From contig NZ_JAKZLF010000013.1 in NCBI RefSeq assembly GCF_022808855.1, positions 1-64,000 on the forward strand: a stretch of DNA of 64,000 nt, given 5' to 3'. Made by a program: the position numbers and the translations under genes. The DNA comes from Anaeromyxobacter soli. Its GTDB lineage: Bacteria > Myxococcota > Myxococcia > Myxococcales > Anaeromyxobacteraceae. This document shows positions 1 to 8,115 of this stretch, in pieces. Under the pieces are notes generated by a model, which was not told the DNA's origin, made no database searches, and saw only the letters and a list, made by a program, of their open reading frames with translations. Each line of letters opens with the position of its first letter. Positions within the stretch are counted from its first letter, which is position 1.

Positions 1-20
1 CCGCATTCCGTCGTAGGCTT

Positions 21-42
21 GCTATTCAGTTTTCAAAGACCG
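21..42 (-). promoter_or_regulatory. boxA-like rRNA leader element
   Basis: On the minus strand this reads TCTTTGAAAACTGAATAG, the sequence typically found in rRNA leaders and 16S-23S spacers, where boxA loads the antitermination complex. It lies downstream of six promoters pointing the same way, so an rRNA gene (probably 16S) should begin beyond the left edge. The rRNA itself is not visible. Confidence 0.7.
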
Positions 43-126
43 AACGAACCCTCCCGATCCGTCTCCGGCTCGGGCCTGACTTGCGCGGTGTCTCGAGGAC
101 AATCCGTTCCGTCAGCGAGGGCGGCG

Positions 127-155
127 TGTTTAGCAGCTTGCCGTCCCAGTGTCCA
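127..155 (-). promoter_or_regulatory. rRNA promoter P6 (weakest match)
   Basis: TGGACA, a 17-bp spacer, then TAAACA on the minus strand. It is weaker than the five upstream copies but keeps the same 17-bp spacer and falls 77 bp after P5, in step with the array. Confidence 0.5.
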
Positions 156-203
156 GGGCTGATTCCGAGCAACTCGGAACCCGCCCTTTCGTGAGGGAGT
201 CGG

Positions 204-232
204 TTTCTAGCCGACCCGCCTCCGCCCGTCAA
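204..232 (-). promoter_or_regulatory. rRNA promoter P5
   Basis: TTGACG, 17-bp spacer, TAGAAA on the minus strand, followed by a GC-rich discriminator. It is the fifth of the tandem set and lies 79 bp after P4. Confidence 0.7.
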
Positions 233-282
233 GCCCCTCGCGACGTTCAGCCGTGTCGCGTTCGAGCTCGAGGAGGGCGCAG

Positions 283-311
283 CTTCTACCCTCCATCGGG
301 CACCCCGTCAA
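283..311 (-). promoter_or_regulatory. rRNA promoter P4
   Basis: TTGACG, 17-bp spacer, TAGAAG on the minus strand. The bases after the -10 box (CTGCGCCC) are GC-rich, as expected for a growth-rate or ppGpp-responsive promoter. It lies 72 bp after P3. Confidence 0.75.
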
Positions 312-354
312 GCGCGTCCGAATCATCCGTTCGGCCGAGCCTGGGAGGGGGCGT

Positions 355-383
355 CTTGTAGCCGCCTCCCGGGGGTACGTCAA
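355..383 (-). promoter_or_regulatory. rRNA promoter P3
   Basis: TTGACG, 17-bp spacer, TACAAG on the minus strand, with a GC-rich discriminator (ACGCCCCC). It lies 88 bp after P2. Confidence 0.75.
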
Positions 384-442
384 GGAAGAAACCCTGCTAC
401 TTCGGATGCTTGCTGCCGGGTTTCCACCAGAACCGGGGGCAG

Positions 443-471
443 CTTCTACCCCCGCTCTCCCCTCCCGTCAA
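443..471 (-). promoter_or_regulatory. rRNA promoter P2
   Basis: TTGACG, 17-bp spacer, TAGAAG on the minus strand, with discriminator CTGCCCCC. It lies 86 bp after P1. Confidence 0.75.
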
Positions 472-528
472 GCTGGCTCCGGATCGTGCTGTCCGCCGTC
501 CGTGAGCCCGCCGCCGCGAGGGGTGCGC

Positions 529-557
529 GTTGTACCCGCGTCCCGAGAGGGAGTCAA
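529..557 (-). promoter_or_regulatory. rRNA promoter P1 (most upstream)
   Basis: TTGACT, 17-bp spacer, TACAAC on the minus strand, with discriminator GCGCACCC. It begins only 35 bp after the gmk stop codon and opens the six-promoter array that runs to the left edge. Confidence 0.75.
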
Positions 558-592
558 GCCGTCGAGGCCTCCTCCCCTCCCCTGCTCGCGCG

Positions 593-1264
593 TCAGCGCG
601 CCCAGCCGCGCAGATCCGCGCGCTCGCGCAGGCAGCGCTCCGCGGTCTCCGCTGCGCCGGGATCGCGCCTCCCGGCGCGGCGCGCGCGCACGTGCGCGGC
701 GATCGCGTCGAGCTTCGCGAGCGCGTCCTCGAGCTCGTCGTTCACCACGACGAACTCGTAGGTCTGGAGCCCGCGCGCGATCTCGTCGTGCGCGGCCGCG
801 AGCCGCCGCCGGATCACGTCCTCGGCGTCGGTGGAGCGGCCGCGCAGCCGGCGCTCCAGCTCGGCCTCGTCGGGAGGGAGCACGAGCACCGTCGCCGCCG
901 CGTCGGGCCAGGCCGCGCGGATCTGGGCGCCGCCCTGGACGTCGATGTCGAACAGCGCGATGCGTCCCGCCGCGAGCGCGGCGTCGACCGTGTGACGGAG
1001 CGTGCCGTAGCGCCTGGCGTGGACCTCCGCCCACTCGGCGAAGGCGCCCTCCCGGACGAGCTCGGCGAAGCGCTCCGGCGTGACGAAGTGGTAGTCCACC
1101 CCGTCGCGCTCGTCGCCGCGCGGCGCGCGCGTCGTCGCGGAGATCGAGAACACCGCGTCGGGGTGCGTCGCGCGGAAGCGGTGCGCGAGCGTGGTCTTGC
1201 CGGCGCCGGAGGGCGCGGAGAGGACGAGGAGCAGCCCGGGCGCGGGGGAGGCCTCACTCGACAT
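593..1264 (-). CDS. gmk: guanylate kinase
   Basis: Cytosolic enzyme that phosphorylates GMP to GDP with ATP, essential for guanine nucleotide supply. The 223-residue protein has the P-loop APSGAGKT at about residues 17-24 and the family GMP-binding region that follows (TTRAPRGDERDGVDYHF). Length is normal for Gmk. The ATG overlaps the end of the upstream yicC by 11 bp, so the two are probably translationally coupled; yicC-gmk adjacency is common in bacteria. It is the last gene of the long minus-strand run starting at msbA, and the next thing downstream is the rRNA promoter array. Confidence 0.95.
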   Translation of the reverse strand: MSSEASPAPGLLLVLSAPSGAGKTTLAHRFRATHPDAVFSISATTRAPRGDERDGVDYHFVTPERFAELVREGAFAEWAEVHARRYGTLRHTVDAALAAGRIALFDIDVQGGAQIRAAWPDAAATVLVLPPDEAELERRLRGRSTDAEDVIRRRLAAAHDEIARGLQTYEFVVVNDELEDALAKLDAIAAHVRARRAGRRDPGAAETAERCLRERADLRGWAR

Positions 1265-2129
1265 TCTGCACCTGCTCGCGCATGCGCTCGATCTCGGCCT
1301 TGAGCGCGACGACCACGCCGGCGATCTCGGCGCTCTGCGACTTGGAGCCGACCGTGTTCACCTCGCGGTGCATCTCCTGGACGAGGAAGTCGAGCTTGCG
1401 CCCGGCGGGCTCGCCGCCCCCGAGGAGCGCGCGCACCTGCGCGGCGTGGCTCGCGAGGCGCGTGAGCTCCTCCGCGACGTCGCTCCGGTCGGCGAGCAGC
1501 GCGACCTCCTGCGCCAGCCGCGCCGGGTCGAGCGCCACCCCGCGCGCGAGCTCGGCGAGCCGCTCCTCGAGCCGCGCGCGGTGGTGCTCCACCGCCTGGG
1601 GCGCGAGCACCGCGACCCGCGCCGCCAGCGCCTCGACCGTCGCGAGCCGCGCGGCGAGATCGCGGGCCAGCGCCTCGCCCTCGCGGGCGCGCATCTCGAG
1701 GAGCGCCTCGAGCGCCGCCCCGAGGCCGGCCCGCAGGGCCTCGCGCGCGCCGTCGAGGTTCACGTCGCGCTCTTCGAGCCGCACCACGCCGTCCGCGGCG
1801 AGGATGTCGGCGAGCGTCGCGCCGGCGGCGAGGCCGAGGCGCGCCTGGAGCTCGGCGAAGGCGCGCGCGTACGCCTCGGCGAGCTGGACGTCCACCCGCG
1901 GCGCGAGGCCGCCCGCGCCCGCGGCGCGCCGGATCGACACGTCCACGCTCCCGCGCGCGAGCCGATCCTTCACGGCCTTCGCCGCCTCGAGCTCGAGCGC
2001 CGCGTACTCGCGCGGCAGCCGGACCTTCACCTCGCAGAACTTGTGGTTGACGGAGCGGACCTCGACGTCGAGCTCCTCGCCCGCGGCCGCGCCGTGGCCG
2101 GCGCCGTAGCCCGTCATGCTGCGGATCAT
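1254..2129 (-). CDS. yicC: YicC family protein (YicC/YloC-like endoribonuclease)
   Basis: 291-residue member of the YicC family. The N-terminus MIRSMTGYG is the family hallmark and fixes the ATG; the C-terminal DUF1732 signature around LDFLVQEMHREVNTVGSKS is intact. Family members in E. coli and Bacillus are reported RNA endonucleases involved in sRNA and mRNA turnover, and the coiled, Glu/Arg-rich middle fits the usual oligomeric helical body. It overlaps gmk by 11 bp. The start lies 56 bp after the stop of the Trm112-like gene, so it may also have its own promoter; none is obvious. Confidence 0.93.
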   Translation of the reverse strand: MIRSMTGYGAGHGAAAGEELDVEVRSVNHKFCEVKVRLPREYAALELEAAKAVKDRLARGSVDVSIRRAAGAGGLAPRVDVQLAEAYARAFAELQARLGLAAGATLADILAADGVVRLEERDVNLDGAREALRAGLGAALEALLEMRAREGEALARDLAARLATVEALAARVAVLAPQAVEHHRARLEERLAELARGVALDPARLAQEVALLADRSDVAEELTRLASHAAQVRALLGGGEPAGRKLDFLVQEMHREVNTVGSKSQSAEIAGVVVALKAEIERMREQVQNVE

Positions 2130-2185
2130 CGCTCCACCCCGGGGCAATTCATGGGCGCGGACCGTAGCGTCGCCCACCGGGAGCG

Positions 2186-2398
2186 TCAAGGCGCGCCGCC
2201 GCCCTCTCCGGAGCGGCCGGGCGGACGATCGCCGAGCGGCCGCGCCTCGTCGAGCAGCATCACCGGGATGTCGTCCTCGATGCGGAAGACCAGCCGGCAC
2301 GCGTGGCAGCGGATCTCCCGGAGCTCCTCGCGGAACTCGAGATCGCCCTTGCAGCGCGGGCAGGCGAGGATCTCCTTCAGCTCGGGCGCGAGCGCCAT
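2186..2398 (-). CDS. Trm112 family small zinc-binding protein
   Basis: 70-residue protein of the Trm112/UPF0434 (YcaR) family. Four cysteines in two pairs (CPRC near residue 13, CHAC near residue 31) form the zinc site, followed by the family sequence [18 protein letters not shown]. In eukaryotes Trm112 activates methyltransferases; the bacterial role is poorly known. In many Gram-negatives the gene sits next to lpxK or kdsB, and here it lies at the end of the lipid A/core run, 21 bp after the glycosyltransferase. The C-terminus is a Gly/Pro-rich tail. Confidence 0.88.
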   Translation of the reverse strand: MALAPELKEILACPRCKGDLEFREELREIRCHACRLVFRIEDDIPVMLLDEARPLGDRPPGRSGEGGGAP

Positions 2399-2419
2399 CG
2401 AAAACCTCCGGCGCGGAGA

Positions 2420-3553
2420 TTACGCCGCGCGTCCGGCGGGCGGCAAGGCCAGGATCTCGGCGAGGAACGCGGCGATCGCGTCGCCTCGCGCGGTCTCCGT
2501 GAACGCGGTGGTCATGCGCTCGCGCGCGGCCCGCCCCATGGCCTTCGCGCGGGCAGGCGCGCCGAGGAGCTCCACGAGGGCGTCGGCGAGCGCGGCGACG
2601 TCGCCCTGCGGGACGAGGAGCCCCGTCGACCCGTCGACGATCGCCTCCGCGGGCGCGCCGAAGCGGTACGCCACCCCCGGCCGCCCCGCGGCCATGCCCT
2701 CGAGCAGCGCGCGGCAGGTGCCGTCGTTCCCCTCCGCGAGCAGCACCTTCGCGTCCAGCGTCCGGTACGCCGCGGCGAGCTCGGCCCCTGCCCGGTACCC
2801 GGCGAAGACGACGTTCCGCTGGAGCCCGCGGTGCGCGACCCGCACCCGGAGCGCCTCCTCCCCCTCCCCCCGCCCGACCACGACGAGCCGCGCCTCGGGG
2901 AGCCGGTCGGCCACCCCGCGGAAGGCGTCCACGAGATCCTCGTGGCCGCGGCGGGGCTTGATCCGCGAGACGATGCCGGCGACCGGCGCTCCGGCCGCGA
3001 TGCCGAGCTCCTCGCGCAGGTCGGGGCCCTCCGGCGTGAACGTCCCCGCGTCCACCGCGCCGCGCGTGGCGAGCACCCGCGCCTCCGGGACGCGAAAGCG
3101 CTCGACGAGGACCCGCGCGTGGGCCTCGCACACCGCCACGAGGCCGTCGGTGCGCCGGAACGCGAGGCCCTGCACGCCGCCCCGGGCGAGGGCGCGCGCG
3201 GCGTGCACCGTCCGCACGACGCGCGCCCGGCCGCCGGCGCCCGCGGCGAGCAGCGCCAGCACGTGATCGTGCGAGAAGTTCGCGTGCAGCACGTCCACGC
3301 CCCCGCGCGCGAGCGCGGCGAGGCGGCCGACGTCGCGGAGGTAGCGGACGGGCCCGGACTTCGGGGAGAGCGCGAGGTCGCTGCGCACCGCGAGCCCCTC
3401 GGCGCGGAGCCGCTCGACGAGGTTGCCGGGGCGGAGCGTCTCGACCGCGAGCTCCACCTCGTGGCCGTGCGCGAGGAGCGCCCGCGCCACCGAGGCCATC
3501 GGCTCGGCCGGGCCGGTCCACCACGCCGACGAGAGGAGCTCCAGGACCCGCAC
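2420..3553 (-). CDS. glycosyltransferase family 4, probable LOS core
   Basis: 377-residue GT-B fold glycosyltransferase. The N-terminal acceptor domain (MRVLELLSSAWWTGPAEP) is followed by a C-terminal nucleotide-sugar domain containing GIVSRIKPRRGHEDLV and the region LLAEGNDGTCRALLEGMAAG, which matches the E-x7-E area of GT4 enzymes. The start is GTG. It lies 20 bp after rfaE2 in the lipid A/core run, so it probably adds a sugar to the heptose core; donor and acceptor cannot be read from sequence. It is cytoplasmic, with no signal peptide or membrane segment. Confidence 0.82.
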   Translation of the reverse strand: MRVLELLSSAWWTGPAEPMASVARALLAHGHEVELAVETLRPGNLVERLRAEGLAVRSDLALSPKSGPVRYLRDVGRLAALARGGVDVLHANFSHDHVLALLAAGAGGRARVVRTVHAARALARGGVQGLAFRRTDGLVAVCEAHARVLVERFRVPEARVLATRGAVDAGTFTPEGPDLREELGIAAGAPVAGIVSRIKPRRGHEDLVDAFRGVADRLPEARLVVVGRGEGEEALRVRVAHRGLQRNVVFAGYRAGAELAAAYRTLDAKVLLAEGNDGTCRALLEGMAAGRPGVAYRFGAPAEAIVDGSTGLLVPQGDVAALADALVELLGAPARAKAMGRAARERMTTAFTETARGDAIAAFLAEILALPPAGRAA

Positions 3554-3573
3554 GCCGGCCGCCGCGCGCCCGC

Positions 3574-4068
3574 CTACCGGCGCGTCGCCTCGAGCTTGCC
3601 GATGAGCTCGGTGGTGGAGTGGTCCTTGGGATCGCCCGCGACCGCCACGCGGCCGCCGTAGGAGCGCACCTCGGCCGCCTCGGGGATCGTGTCGGGCGTG
3701 TAGTCGGTGCCCTTCACCTGCACGTCCGGGCGGAGCGCGCGGATCACCGGGACCACGTCCTTCGAGTCGAAGAGGACCACGTGATCCACGCAGGTGAGCG
3801 CCTCGAGGATCTCGGCGCGCTCCGTCTCCGGGACGACCGGCCGCCCGGGCCCCTTGTTCGCGCGCGTGGAGGCGTCGCTGTTCACCGCGACGACGAGCAG
3901 GTCCGCCTCCGCCTTCGCGCCCTGCAGGTAGCGGAGGTGTCCCACGTGGAAGAGGTCGAAGACGCCGTTCGCGAGCGCGATGGTCCGGCCGGCCGCGGTC
4001 GCGGCGGCCCGCACGGCCGGGAGCTCGTCGAGGGCGACGCGCTTCGAGGCGCTCAAGTCGGACCTCAT
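3574..4068 (-). CDS. rfaE2: D-glycero-beta-D-manno-heptose 1-phosphate adenylyltransferase
   Basis: 164-residue nucleotidyltransferase that makes ADP-heptose from heptose 1-phosphate and ATP for the lipopolysaccharide inner core. The cytidylyltransferase-like core is clear: GVFDLFHVGHLRYL carries the HxGH catalytic motif, and STTELIGK near the C-terminus is the usual ISTT(R)-like end. In many proteobacteria this activity is the C-terminal domain of bifunctional HldE; here it is a separate gene whose ATG overlaps the stop of the kinase gene rfaE1 by 4 bp (ATGA), so the pair is coupled. Confidence 0.93.
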   Translation of the reverse strand: MRSDLSASKRVALDELPAVRAAATAAGRTIALANGVFDLFHVGHLRYLQGAKAEADLLVVAVNSDASTRANKGPGRPVVPETERAEILEALTCVDHVVLFDSKDVVPVIRALRPDVQVKGTDYTPDTIPEAAEVRSYGGRVAVAGDPKDHSTTELIGKLEATRR

Positions 4069-5075
4069 GGGCGGAGGAGCTCCGCGGCGAGCTCGTCGCG
4101 CGACACGGTGGCGGTCCCCGGCTTCTGCACGACGAGCGAGCCCGCCACGTTCGCGAGGCGCGCGGCCGTCACCGCATCGCCCCCTGCGGCGAGGCCCGCG
4201 CTGAAGGTGGCGGCGACGGTGTCGCCCGCGCCGGTCACGTCCACGGCGTCCTGGCTGCCGTGCGCGGGGACGTGCACGGGCGGCAGCCCCTTGCGGAAGA
4301 CGGACATGCCGTTTCGCCCGCGGGTGACGAGCAGCACCTCGCAGTCCACGCGCTTCTGGAGGGTGCGCGCGGCGCGCTCGAGGGCGCCCGGCTCGCCGAG
4401 CGGCACGCCGGACGCCGCCTCGAGCTCGACCTCGTTCGGCTTCACCATGGTGAGGCCGGTGTAGGCGCGCAGCTGGTAGCGCGAGTCGACGCAGACCGGG
4501 ACCCCGCCTCGCTTCAACCGGCGGAGCGCCTCGATGGCGTCGGCGTGGACCGTGCCCGAGCCGTAGTCGCTCGCGAGGATCGCCTGGGCCGAGCGCCCGT
4601 GCTTCTCGAGCTCGCGGACGAGCCGCTTCTGGACCGCCGCGGAGAGCGGCTCGCGGGGCGCGCGGTCGAGGCGGATCATCTGCTGGCGCCGGCTCGAGCG
4701 GCCGCCGGCCAGGATCCGCGTCTTCGCCTCGGTGGGACGGCCCGCGACGCGGATCAGCCCCGAGACGTCGATGCCGCCGCCCTCGAGCTCGTCGAGGAGC
4801 GCGGTGCCGAGCGCGTCGTCCCCGACGACCCCCACGGCGCGGACCTTCACGCCGAGCGCGGCGAGGTTCTGCGCGGCGTTGCCGGCCCCGCCGGCCTTCA
4901 GCTCGGAGGCCTCGTAGCGCACGATGAGGACCGGCGCCTCGCGGCTGATCCGCTCCGTCTCGCCGTAGACGTACTCGTCCGCGACGAAGTCGCCCACCAC
5001 CACCACCTCGGTCCGCGCGAACGAGGGGAGCAGGCCGGCGAGCGAGGGCAGGAGGTTCTCTCGGGGGCGGCGCAC
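4065..5075 (-). CDS. rfaE1: D-glycero-beta-D-manno-heptose-7-phosphate kinase
   Basis: 336-residue PfkB/ribokinase-family enzyme phosphorylating heptose 7-phosphate at C1, the step before adenylylation by RfaE2. It shows VVVGDFVADEYVYGE near the N-terminus, the glycine-rich GGAGNAAQNLAALG substrate motif, and DVTGAGDTVAATFSAGL near residue 275, whose Asp is the catalytic base. The length matches the N-terminal half of HldE. It is followed by rfaE2 with a 4-bp overlap and preceded by lpxL with a 9-bp gap. Confidence 0.94.
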   Translation of the reverse strand: MRRPRENLLPSLAGLLPSFARTEVVVVGDFVADEYVYGETERISREAPVLIVRYEASELKAGGAGNAAQNLAALGVKVRAVGVVGDDALGTALLDELEGGGIDVSGLIRVAGRPTEAKTRILAGGRSSRRQQMIRLDRAPREPLSAAVQKRLVRELEKHGRSAQAILASDYGSGTVHADAIEALRRLKRGGVPVCVDSRYQLRAYTGLTMVKPNEVELEAASGVPLGEPGALERAARTLQKRVDCEVLLVTRGRNGMSVFRKGLPPVHVPAHGSQDAVDVTGAGDTVAATFSAGLAAGGDAVTAARLANVAGSLVVQKPGTATVSRDELAAELLRP

Positions 5076-5084
5076 GCGCGTTTC

Positions 5085-5999
5085 CTACCGCGCGCCGTCC
5101 GCGCGCGTCAATGCGGAGGCGGCCGCCGGGGGACCCGCGGCCTCGCCCTCCGGCCGCGTCTTCCACCGGCGGTGGAGCCAGTACCAGCGGTCGGGGTAGA
5201 GGCGGATCCAGCGCTCGAGCCGGTCGTTCAGATCCTGCATGAACGCGAGCGCGTCCGCGTCTCGGTCGCCGGTGTCGGGCACCGCGAGGGGCCCCTCGAT
5301 GACGACCTTGTGGCGCCCGTCGCCGAGCGGGACGGAGACCGTGAAGACCACGGCCGCCCCGGTGCGCATCGCGAGCAGCGCCGGGGTCGCGGCGGTCGCG
5401 GCCGGGACGCCGAAGAAGGTCGGGAAGATGGCGCGCCGGCGCGGCTGGTTCTGGTCGATGACGTAGCCGAGCACGCGCCCCGCCTTGAGCGAGCGGATCG
5501 CGGCCGAGAGCGTGCTGCCCCGCGTGACCACGAGATCCTCGACGCCGGCGCGGAGCCGCGCCTTTCGCCAGAGGTCGTTCGCGCCCGACTTGCCCATCTC
5601 GCGCGTGATCATGGTGATGGGGACGCCGCGCAGCGTGTGGGCGGCGGCCAGCACCTCGAAGTTCCCGAAGTGCCCCGTCGCGGCGATGACCCCCTTCCCG
5701 CGCGCGCGCGCCTCCTCGAACCGGTCCCAGCCCTCGTGCACGAAGATGCCCTCGAGCTCCTCGCGCGAGAGGGACGGCACGCGGAAGAAGTCCGGGATCA
5801 TCTGCCCGAAGTTGCGGTAGGTGCGGCGCGCGATGTCTCTGCGCTCGCCCTCGGTCTTCTCGGGGAAGGCGAGCCGGAGGTTGTCGAGCACCACGCGCCG
5901 GCGGATCCGGCTCGTCCAGGCGAGCCAGCCGAGGGCTGCGCCGAGCGCCGCGACGACGCGGGGCGGGAGGCGGGCGAGGAAGAAGCCGAGGAGGCGCAT
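5085..5999 (-). CDS. lpxL: lipid A biosynthesis acyltransferase (LpxL/HtrB family)
   Basis: 304-residue inner-membrane enzyme adding a secondary acyl chain to the Kdo-lipid A precursor. An N-terminal hydrophobic segment (about residues 5-28) anchors it, and ATGHFGNFEV near residue 115 holds the HX4E catalytic motif of the LpxL/LpxM family. DRWYWLHRRWKTRPEG at the C-terminus is the typical end. ATG 5999 was chosen because the protein then begins directly at the membrane anchor; upstream in-frame codons would add a non-conserved tail. It sits 5 bp after lpxK. Confidence 0.92.
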   Translation of the reverse strand: MRLLGFFLARLPPRVVAALGAALGWLAWTSRIRRRVVLDNLRLAFPEKTEGERRDIARRTYRNFGQMIPDFFRVPSLSREELEGIFVHEGWDRFEEARARGKGVIAATGHFGNFEVLAAAHTLRGVPITMITREMGKSGANDLWRKARLRAGVEDLVVTRGSTLSAAIRSLKAGRVLGYVIDQNQPRRRAIFPTFFGVPAATAATPALLAMRTGAAVVFTVSVPLGDGRHKVVIEGPLAVPDTGDRDADALAFMQDLNDRLERWIRLYPDRWYWLHRRWKTRPEGEAAGPPAAASALTRADGAR

Positions 6000-6004
6000 G
6001 CGAG

Positions 6005-7120
6005 TCACCCAGCGCTGCGAGAGGAACCGGCGTGGACCGTGAGCGCTGCGTCGAGGACCTCGGCGAGGACCGCCTCCCCCCGGACGAGCTCCGCGTCGAT
6101 GCGCACCGCGCACAGGCGCGGCTCGGCGGCGCGGGCCGGCGCGAGCCGGACGGCGTCCTTCTCGGTCATGACCACGCGCGCGCGGGCGGCCTCCGCGGCG
6201 CGGAGGACGTCGTCGAGCTCGCGCTCGGTGAACCGGTGGTGGTCGGGGAAGGCCCGCTCCGCGACCACCTCGGCGCCGAGCCCGGCGAGGGTGCCGAGGA
6301 ACGCGCCGGGCCGCGCGAGCCCGGACACGGCGATCACGCGCTCCCCGCGCAGCGCGCCGAGGCCGAGGCTCCGCCCGAGCGTCCCGTCGACCACGTCGAC
6401 CGGCGCGTGCCGCGACTCGACCGGCGCGCGGCCGGTGGCGTCGAGCGCCAGCGCGCGCAGCGCCGTGAGCGCCGCCGCGTCCGCCCCGTCCACCCGGGAG
6501 AGCCAGACGAGCCCCGCGCGCCGGATCGCCCCGCGAGGCTCGCGGTTCGGGCCGCGCGGCAGCAGGTGCCCGTTGCCGAACGGGTTCGCTGCGTCGAGCA
6601 CCACGACGTCGAGGTCGCGCGCGAGGGCGCGGTGCTGGAACCCGTCGTCGAGGACGAGGGCGTCGGCGCCGAGCGTGGCGACCGCCATGGCGGCGAGCGC
6701 GGCGCGGCGGGGACCGCACAGCACGGCGACGCCCGGCAGCCGGCGCGCGAGGAGCGCCGGCTCGTCGCCCGCCTCGTCCGCGCCGAGGAGCGTCCGCACC
6801 CCGTCGGAGACGACGCGCGGGTCGGCGCGCGACGCGCCGTAGCCGCGCGAGAGCACCGCCACGCGCCGGCCGCGCGCGGCGAGCCGGCTCGCGACCGCGA
6901 TGGCGGCGGGCGTCTTGCCGGCGCCGCCGACCGCGACGTTGCCGATCGACACGACCGGAACGCCGGCGCGCGCCTGGGCGAGCAGCCCGCGGTCGTAGAG
7001 CGCGCCGCGGGCCGCGGCGCCCACCCGGAACAGGCCCTCCGCGAGGACGAGCGGCGCGAGCAGCGCGGTCTCGCCGGGCGCGGCGTGGGGTCGCCACCAG
7101 ATCCGCTCCACGAGGCTCAT
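6005..7120 (-). CDS. lpxK: tetraacyldisaccharide 4'-kinase
   Basis: 371-residue membrane-associated P-loop kinase that phosphorylates the 4' position of the lipid A disaccharide. Visible hallmarks are the Walker A region IGNVAVGGAGKT at about residues 59-70, DDGFQH (family signature), and FPDHHRFTERE near the C-terminal third. The N-terminus is hydrophobic, as in LpxK. The ATG overlaps the waaF stop by 4 bp (ATGA). Lipid A, Kdo and heptose genes in one run indicate coordinated assembly of the LOS inner core. Confidence 0.95.
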   Translation of the reverse strand: MSLVERIWWRPHAAPGETALLAPLVLAEGLFRVGAAARGALYDRGLLAQARAGVPVVSIGNVAVGGAGKTPAAIAVASRLAARGRRVAVLSRGYGASRADPRVVSDGVRTLLGADEAGDEPALLARRLPGVAVLCGPRRAALAAMAVATLGADALVLDDGFQHRALARDLDVVVLDAANPFGNGHLLPRGPNREPRGAIRRAGLVWLSRVDGADAAALTALRALALDATGRAPVESRHAPVDVVDGTLGRSLGLGALRGERVIAVSGLARPGAFLGTLAGLGAEVVAERAFPDHHRFTERELDDVLRAAEAARARVVMTEKDAVRLAPARAAEPRLCAVRIDAELVRGEAVLAEVLDAALTVHAGSSRSAG

Positions 7121-8115
7121 CGGGCGAGCAGCTCGCGGGACGCCGCGAGCACGGCCTCGGGCGCGAGATCGCGCAGGCAGCGGTGGTGGCCCTCGGGGCA
7201 GTAGTCCCCGCCGTGGTTCGAGCACGGGGCGCAGGCGAGCGCCAGCGAGAGCGACCGCCCCGGCGCGGGCGGTCCCCAGCGCGCCGCCGAGGTCGGGCCG
7301 AAGAGCGCGAGCGCCGGGACGCCGACCGCCGTGGCGAGGTGCACGGGGCCCGAGTCGCACGCGACGAGGAGCCGGACGCGGGAGAGCGCGGCGGCGAGCG
7401 CGTCGAGCGGCAGGAACGAGAGGTCGGCGGCCACCTCGCAGCGGGCGGCGGCGCGGAAGGCGGCGAACGCGTCGCGGTCGCCCGGCCCGCCGCACAGCAC
7501 GATCCGGTGGCCCTCGGCGGCGAGCGCGTCCGCGACCGCGGCGAACCGCTCCGCCGCCCAGCGCTTCGTGGCCCAGCGGGCGCCCGGGGCGACGGCGACG
7601 ATGGAGCCGTCCACCGCGCCGAGCGCGTCGTCGGCGAGGGCCCGCGCCTGCGCCGAGAGCGCGACCTTCATCCGGCCGGGCTCGCCGATGCCGAACGGCG
7701 CGAGGGCCTCCGCGTAGAGGCGGGTCTGGTGCGCGCGCACGAGCGGCGGGTCCGCCCCGAAGACCGACCGCAGCGCCTGCAGCGCGGAGCGGCGGCGGAA
7801 GGCGGCGCGCATCGGCGCGGCGGCGCGCGCCACGAGGACGCTGCGGGCCTTGTGCTGGAGGTCGATCGCGACGTCGAACCGGCCGCGCAGGCTCGAGGCG
7901 AGCCCCCACGCGCCGTTCGTGCCGTCGCGCCCGAGCCGGTGGACCTGGGCGAGCTCCGGCAGCCCCTCGAGCAGCGGCGCGTAGAGCGCGTCCGTCACCC
8001 ACTCGATCCGCGCCGCGGGGAAGCGCCGGCGCAGGGGCTCGAGGACGCTCGTCGCGAGGACGACGTCCCCGAGCGCGCTGTAGCGGACGACGAGGATGCT
8101 CGCCGGATCCGTCAC
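7117..8115 (-). CDS. waaF: glycosyltransferase family 9, probable LPS heptosyltransferase
   Basis: 332-residue GT9 enzyme, likely transferring ADP-heptose to Kdo or to the first heptose. The N-terminal VVRYSALGDVVLATSVLEPL and the C-terminal VACDSGPVHLATAVGVPALALFGPT are the two conserved blocks of the WaaF/WaaC family. The tail CAPCSNHGGDYCPEGHHRC carries five Cys/His residues of the kind seen in many GT9 proteins. The GTG start overlaps the kdtA stop by 4 bp (GTGA). Whether it is heptosyltransferase I or II cannot be settled here; only one such gene is present in the window. Confidence 0.88.
   Translation of the reverse strand: MTDPASILVVRYSALGDVVLATSVLEPLRRRFPAARIEWVTDALYAPLLEGLPELAQVHRLGRDGTNGAWGLASSLRGRFDVAIDLQHKARSVLVARAAAPMRAAFRRRSALQALRSVFGADPPLVRAHQTRLYAEALAPFGIGEPGRMKVALSAQARALADDALGAVDGSIVAVAPGARWATKRWAAERFAAVADALAAEGHRIVLCGGPGDRDAFAAFRAAARCEVAADLSFLPLDALAAALSRVRLLVACDSGPVHLATAVGVPALALFGPTSAARWGPPAPGRSLSLALACAPCSNHGGDYCPEGHHRCLRDLAPEAVLAASRELLAR

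Noticed and set aside
1-592. The repeated blocks as a transposon end or integron-like array
   Set aside because: What repeats is exactly a -35, a 17-bp gap and a -10 box on one strand; the sequence between copies is not conserved, and there are no terminal inverted repeats or recombinase genes.
253-1083. Long plus-strand Arg/Pro/Ala-rich open frame opposite gmk and the promoter array
   Set aside because: It is a by-product of high GC: the strand opposite a real gene is open in several frames. It has no domain, no ribosome site, and its residues are dominated by Arg, Pro and Ala.
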